Source of the DNA: Bdellovibrio sp.
Lineage (GTDB): Bacteria; Bdellovibrionota; Bdellovibrionia; Bdellovibrionales; Bdellovibrionaceae
Length of the DNA stretch: 8,290 nt
Direction of reading: 5' to 3'
NCBI GenBank assembly: GCA_003176075.1
Contig: PSRN01000315.1
Span: forward strand, 1-8,290
A program made the position numbers and the translations under genes. This document shows positions 6,617-8,290 of this stretch, piece by piece. Below the pieces are notes generated by a model. It made no database searches. It saw only the letters and a list, made by a program, of their open reading frames with translations, and was not told the origin of the DNA. Position 1 is the first letter of the stretch. Each line of letters opens with the position of its first letter.

Positions 6617-6644
6617 ACCAGTGATTTTAAATAGTTGTACTGGT
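6617..6644. promoter_or_regulatory. Inverted repeat ACCAGT-N16-ACTGGT
   Basis: Perfect 6-base arms (6617-6622 and 6639-6644) lie in AT-rich DNA between the tRNA-like gene and the winged-helix gene. There is no T-run, so it is not a terminator. It could be a second operator upstream of the promoter at 6667, or chance. Confidence 0.25.
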
Positions 6645-6666
6645 CATGAAATGTGAAGTTAATGCC

Positions 6667-6697
6667 TTTACATTATTATCAGAAATCAGATAATATT
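6667..6697 (+). promoter_or_regulatory. Sigma70-type promoter with overlapping operator-like inverted repeat
   Basis: TTTACA (6667-6672, five of six matches to TTGACA) and GATAAT (6689-6694, five of six to TATAAT) are 16 bases apart. Transcription would begin near 6701, about 11 bases before the ATG at 6712. A 9-base inverted repeat with one mismatch (6672-6680 and 6689-6697, 8-base spacer) covers the spacer and the whole -10 box. A repressor bound there would block RNA polymerase. The first gene of the unit encodes a winged-helix protein, so autoregulation is the natural inference. Confidence 0.65.
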
Positions 6698-6711
6698 AAT
6701 GGGTGGAGCTA

Positions 6712-7455
6712 ATGGTGCTTTTTCCTAAATTAAAGAGATACCAGGCGCTAATGAGGCTGTTGATTGTGGACGAGTTGGCAGGGTCGGTGCGCCAGCTTTC
6801 CCTGTTGTCCTGCCTTCCCTACGCCACAACCTACGCCTATCTACATGAGCTAAAGAAACAAGGCCTGGTGAAATCCGTCTTGATCGGGCGAACAGCCGTT
6901 TTTTCTTTGGCAATTTCAAGATCGGAACAAGAAGAACTTCAGTATCGTCTTGGTTTGCCGACCGTTCCTGCGAGGGCTTTGTCTGAATTTCCAGAGGTGG
7001 AGGTCCTTCCCCTAGTGGGAGATTTTCCTGAACTGCAAATTGAAAAGGCAAACACCAAGGAGGAGATGCTTGTGCGAGCCCTCACTTTATCAAAAAATAA
7101 TCCTGTTCTACTGAGAACGCTGCCTTTATTGACTGAAAAGTTGGGCGCAATGGGTACAGATTTGCTGAATTACTGGGCCAGCAAGTTAAAGGTAAAACAA
7201 GAGCTCGGGTTTCTGCTGGATTTAACGGCCGAGCTATCAAAAAAGAAAAAGCTTTCTGGTTTAGCGAGACGGCTGAAAGACAAGCGGAGACGTCGCGATT
7301 CGTTCTTCTTCGAGAAAGAAAATGACCTGAAAGGATTTGAGGCAAAGTTGGTTGAAAGGAACACGCCTGCCTTGGCAAGAAAATGGCATCTAAAACTGAA
7401 TATGAGTCTCGATGTGTTTGAATCGACTTATAATAAATTTTCAAACACTTTATGA
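6712..7455 (+). CDS. Winged-helix DNA-binding protein, probable antitoxin/regulator of the adjacent nucleotidyltransferase
   Basis: GTG at 6703 is possible, but ATG at 6712 fits the promoter (start near 6701) and a GGTGGAG motif, although the spacing is short. The product has 247 residues. Residues about 10-70 are a winged helix of ArsR/MarR-like type: YQALMRLLIVDELAG, a recognition helix PYATTYAYLHELKKQGLV, and a wing around VLIGRTAVFSL. The rest is mostly helical with a basic cluster at 177-195 (KKKK, RR, KRRRR). I do not recognise a named family for it. It overlaps the next gene by 4 bases (ATGA), so the two are translationally coupled. Winged-helix proteins paired with MNT or AbiEii-like nucleotidyltransferases usually act as antitoxin and repressor. 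That role is inferred here from context. Confidence 0.8.
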   Translation: MVLFPKLKRYQALMRLLIVDELAGSVRQLSLLSCLPYATTYAYLHELKKQGLVKSVLIGRTAVFSLAISRSEQEELQYRLGLPTVPARALSEFPEVEVLPLVGDFPELQIEKANTKEEMLVRALTLSKNNPVLLRTLPLLTEKLGAMGTDLLNYWASKLKVKQELGFLLDLTAELSKKKKLSGLARRLKDKRRRRDSFFFEKENDLKGFEAKLVERNTPALARKWHLKLNMSLDVFESTYNKFSNTL

Positions 7456-8033
7456 AGATATTTACGGCTGATCAATTCAATCGATTCTTGCAAGCCATCG
7501 ATAACTTTCTCGATGAAGAGGCGGATCTAATCCTAATCGGAGGGACGGCCGCTGCCTTGTTCTACAAGGCGTCCCGGGCAACAAAGGACATGGATACCTA
7601 TAATTCGATTTCCAAGAAGTTGAGGTGTGCTCATGAGAAAGCCAAGGCGATGACCGGATTAAATATTCCTCTGGAGCAATCTTCCGTAGTTACGAGTCCG
7701 CAAGACTTTGAAGATAGATTGCAGGTATACAAACCAGAGATGTTCAAACACCTCATCGTGAAACATCCAGAAATTATCGACTTGATCTTAATGAAAACAG
7801 GTCGGTGTTCGTCTGGCGACCTGGAAGTCATTGAGGATCTAGTGCGAAAAAACAAGGTGAAGTTGAATGAGATTGTCGATCGGTTCACGCGAGAAATGAA
7901 AACCACAGTTGGAGACCTTAGTAACTTGAGGTTGAATTTCCTTGCCGTGATTGAAAGGTGCTTTGGCGAATCGAGCGCTCAGAAGCTCGACGGTCAATTA
8001 GTCCAAGCGGGTTTCGTCTCGCAGGGGATGTAG
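7452..8033 (+). CDS. DUF6036-like nucleotidyltransferase, candidate toxin
   Basis: The product has 193 residues; the start overlaps the stop of the winged-helix gene. The nucleotidyltransferase signature is clear: LILIGGTAAALFYKASRATKDMDTY gives Gly30-Gly31 and, 14 residues later, Asp46-x-Asp48, which would hold the two metal ions. Further on, the pattern PEIIDLILMKTGR and GDLEVIEDLV (Asp110, Lys115, Arg118, Asp123, Asp129) is the usual C-terminal half of DUF6036 and MNT/AbiEii-like enzymes. All key residues seem present, so the enzyme is probably active. Relatives transfer nucleotides to tRNA or protein targets, and several are toxins of toxin-antitoxin or abortive-infection systems. The target here is unknown. 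An intact toxin beside an intact partner, from one promoter, argues for a functional module rather than a relic. Confidence 0.82.
   Translation: MKIFTADQFNRFLQAIDNFLDEEADLILIGGTAAALFYKASRATKDMDTYNSISKKLRCAHEKAKAMTGLNIPLEQSSVVTSPQDFEDRLQVYKPEMFKHLIVKHPEIIDLILMKTGRCSSGDLEVIEDLVRKNKVKLNEIVDRFTREMKTTVGDLSNLRLNFLAVIERCFGESSAQKLDGQLVQAGFVSQGM
7567..7596 (+). other. Nucleotidyltransferase catalytic site (DxD) region
   Basis: These bases encode the stretch from Tyr-Lys-Ala just after the glycine pair to Asp46-Met-Asp48 of the nucleotidyltransferase. They form the strand-turn that carries the metal-binding acids. Loss of these acids in relatives abolishes activity, so this is the part to compare when asking whether the protein is a live enzyme. 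Confidence 0.6.
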
Positions 8034-8071
8034 ACGGGCCTGCGAAGTTATTGAACTGCTAATAATGAAGT

Positions 8072-8076
8072 GAGGG
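8072..8076 (+). promoter_or_regulatory. Ribosome binding site of the small membrane protein
   Basis: GAGGG lies 7 bases before the ATG at 8084, close to ideal spacing. It is the main reason to accept the short reading frame that follows as a gene. Confidence 0.55.
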
Positions 8077-8083
8077 CGAAGCA

Positions 8084-8233
8084 ATGGTGTCACGTGGAAA
8101 CCTAACCGCGGTCCTTCTTATCTTGCTGGTGGGGATTCTGTCGTTCGTCTGGAGTTCGCTTAATTCAATCGAAGTTGTAAACAAAGGAAATCGGGGACCT
8201 GCGGGATCAGCGGTCTTATACAGCCGCGCATAA
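8084..8233 (+). CDS. Small single-span membrane protein (49 residues)
   Basis: ATG at 8084 follows a well-spaced GAGGG and opens a 49-codon frame ending in TAA. Residues 1-6 (MVSRGN) carry a positive charge, residues 7-26 are a strongly hydrophobic segment (LTAVLLILLVGILSFVW), and residues 27-49 are polar with KGNRGPAGS. It reads as a single membrane helix or an uncleaved signal anchor. It starts 50 bases after the nucleotidyltransferase stop, on the same strand, with no terminator visible between them, so it may belong to the same transcript. The C-terminal part coincides with a TCGGGGAC word, so an insertion may have altered the original end. No family recognised. A hydrophobic toxin, a lysis-type peptide and a truncated membrane protein are all possible. 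Confidence 0.5.
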   Translation: MVSRGNLTAVLLILLVGILSFVWSSLNSIEVVNKGNRGPAGSAVLYSRA

Positions 8234-8262
8234 ATTCGGGGACATAGTGTCACATAAATGGC
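8234..8262. repeat. TCGGGGAC-type repeat, like ends of REP-associated transposase elements
   Basis: ATTCGGGGACATAGTGTCAC contains TCGGGGAC followed by a small GACA-TAG-TGTC hairpin. TCGGGGAC also occurs at 8191-8198. I recall an ATTCGGGGACA word near Y1/REP-associated transposase genes in many proteobacteria. No transposase is inside the window; it could lie just past base 8290, or this may be a solitary copy. Confidence 0.4.
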
Positions 8263-8290
8263 CGTAAATACCCAGCAATTGAATTGGGGT

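Noticed and set aside
6699..6714. ATG at 6699 or GTG at 6703 as the start of the winged-helix protein
   Set aside because: ATG 6699 is in another frame. GTG 6703 would leave almost no leader after the predicted transcription start, while ATG 6712 has an upstream GGAG.
1..8290. CRISPR array, rRNA, integrase or transposase gene, replication origin
   Set aside because: No regularly spaced identical repeats, no rRNA-like sequence, no recombinase motifs and no origin-type box cluster were seen.

Overview
The window looks like chromosomal DNA of a Gram-negative, envelope-rich bacterium of moderate GC content. The clues are a Sec signal peptide, a lipobox, a c-type haem motif on an exported lipoprotein, and long Pro-Thr linkers. 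The style would fit Bdellovibrionota/Oligoflexia or another former deltaproteobacterium. This is an inference from protein style, not from a marker gene.

Layout. (1) 1-911, minus: the N-terminal part of a large secreted modular protein (signal peptide, fibronectin III module, Pro-Thr linker, a second beta-sandwich module, Pro-Thr linker), cut by the left edge. (2) 912-2562: gene-poor and eroded DNA. It holds an unassigned minus-strand open frame, the 3' part of a DUF4143-type ATPase gene that has lost its P-loop half, and an intergenic direct repeat. (3) 2563-4278, plus: a lipoprotein with a Thr/Pro/Ala stalk and one CXXCH haem c site. It converges on (4) 4348-6069, minus: an exported protein of unknown function that seems to be built from four divergent copies of one small alpha/beta unit. 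(5) 6088-6700: no convincing protein gene, but a tRNA-Leu(GAG)-like gene on the minus strand whose acceptor and T arms are intact while its anticodon arm does not pair. (6) 6712-8033, plus: two overlapping genes, a winged-helix DNA-binding protein and a DUF6036/MNT-like nucleotidyltransferase. They sit behind a good sigma70-type promoter whose -10 box lies inside an inverted repeat. This arrangement resembles toxin-antitoxin or abortive-infection modules. (7) 8084-8233: a 49-residue single-membrane-span protein with a good ribosome binding site. The window then ends in a TCGGGGAC-type repeat like those that flank REP-associated transposases.

How the parts relate. The two exported proteins in the middle are convergent and need not share a pathway. 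The clearest functional unit is the winged-helix/nucleotidyltransferase pair, probably autoregulated. A truncated mobile-type ATPase, a damaged tRNA, a toxin-antitoxin-like pair and a transposase-associated repeat within 7 kb suggest a plastic, accessory part of the chromosome.
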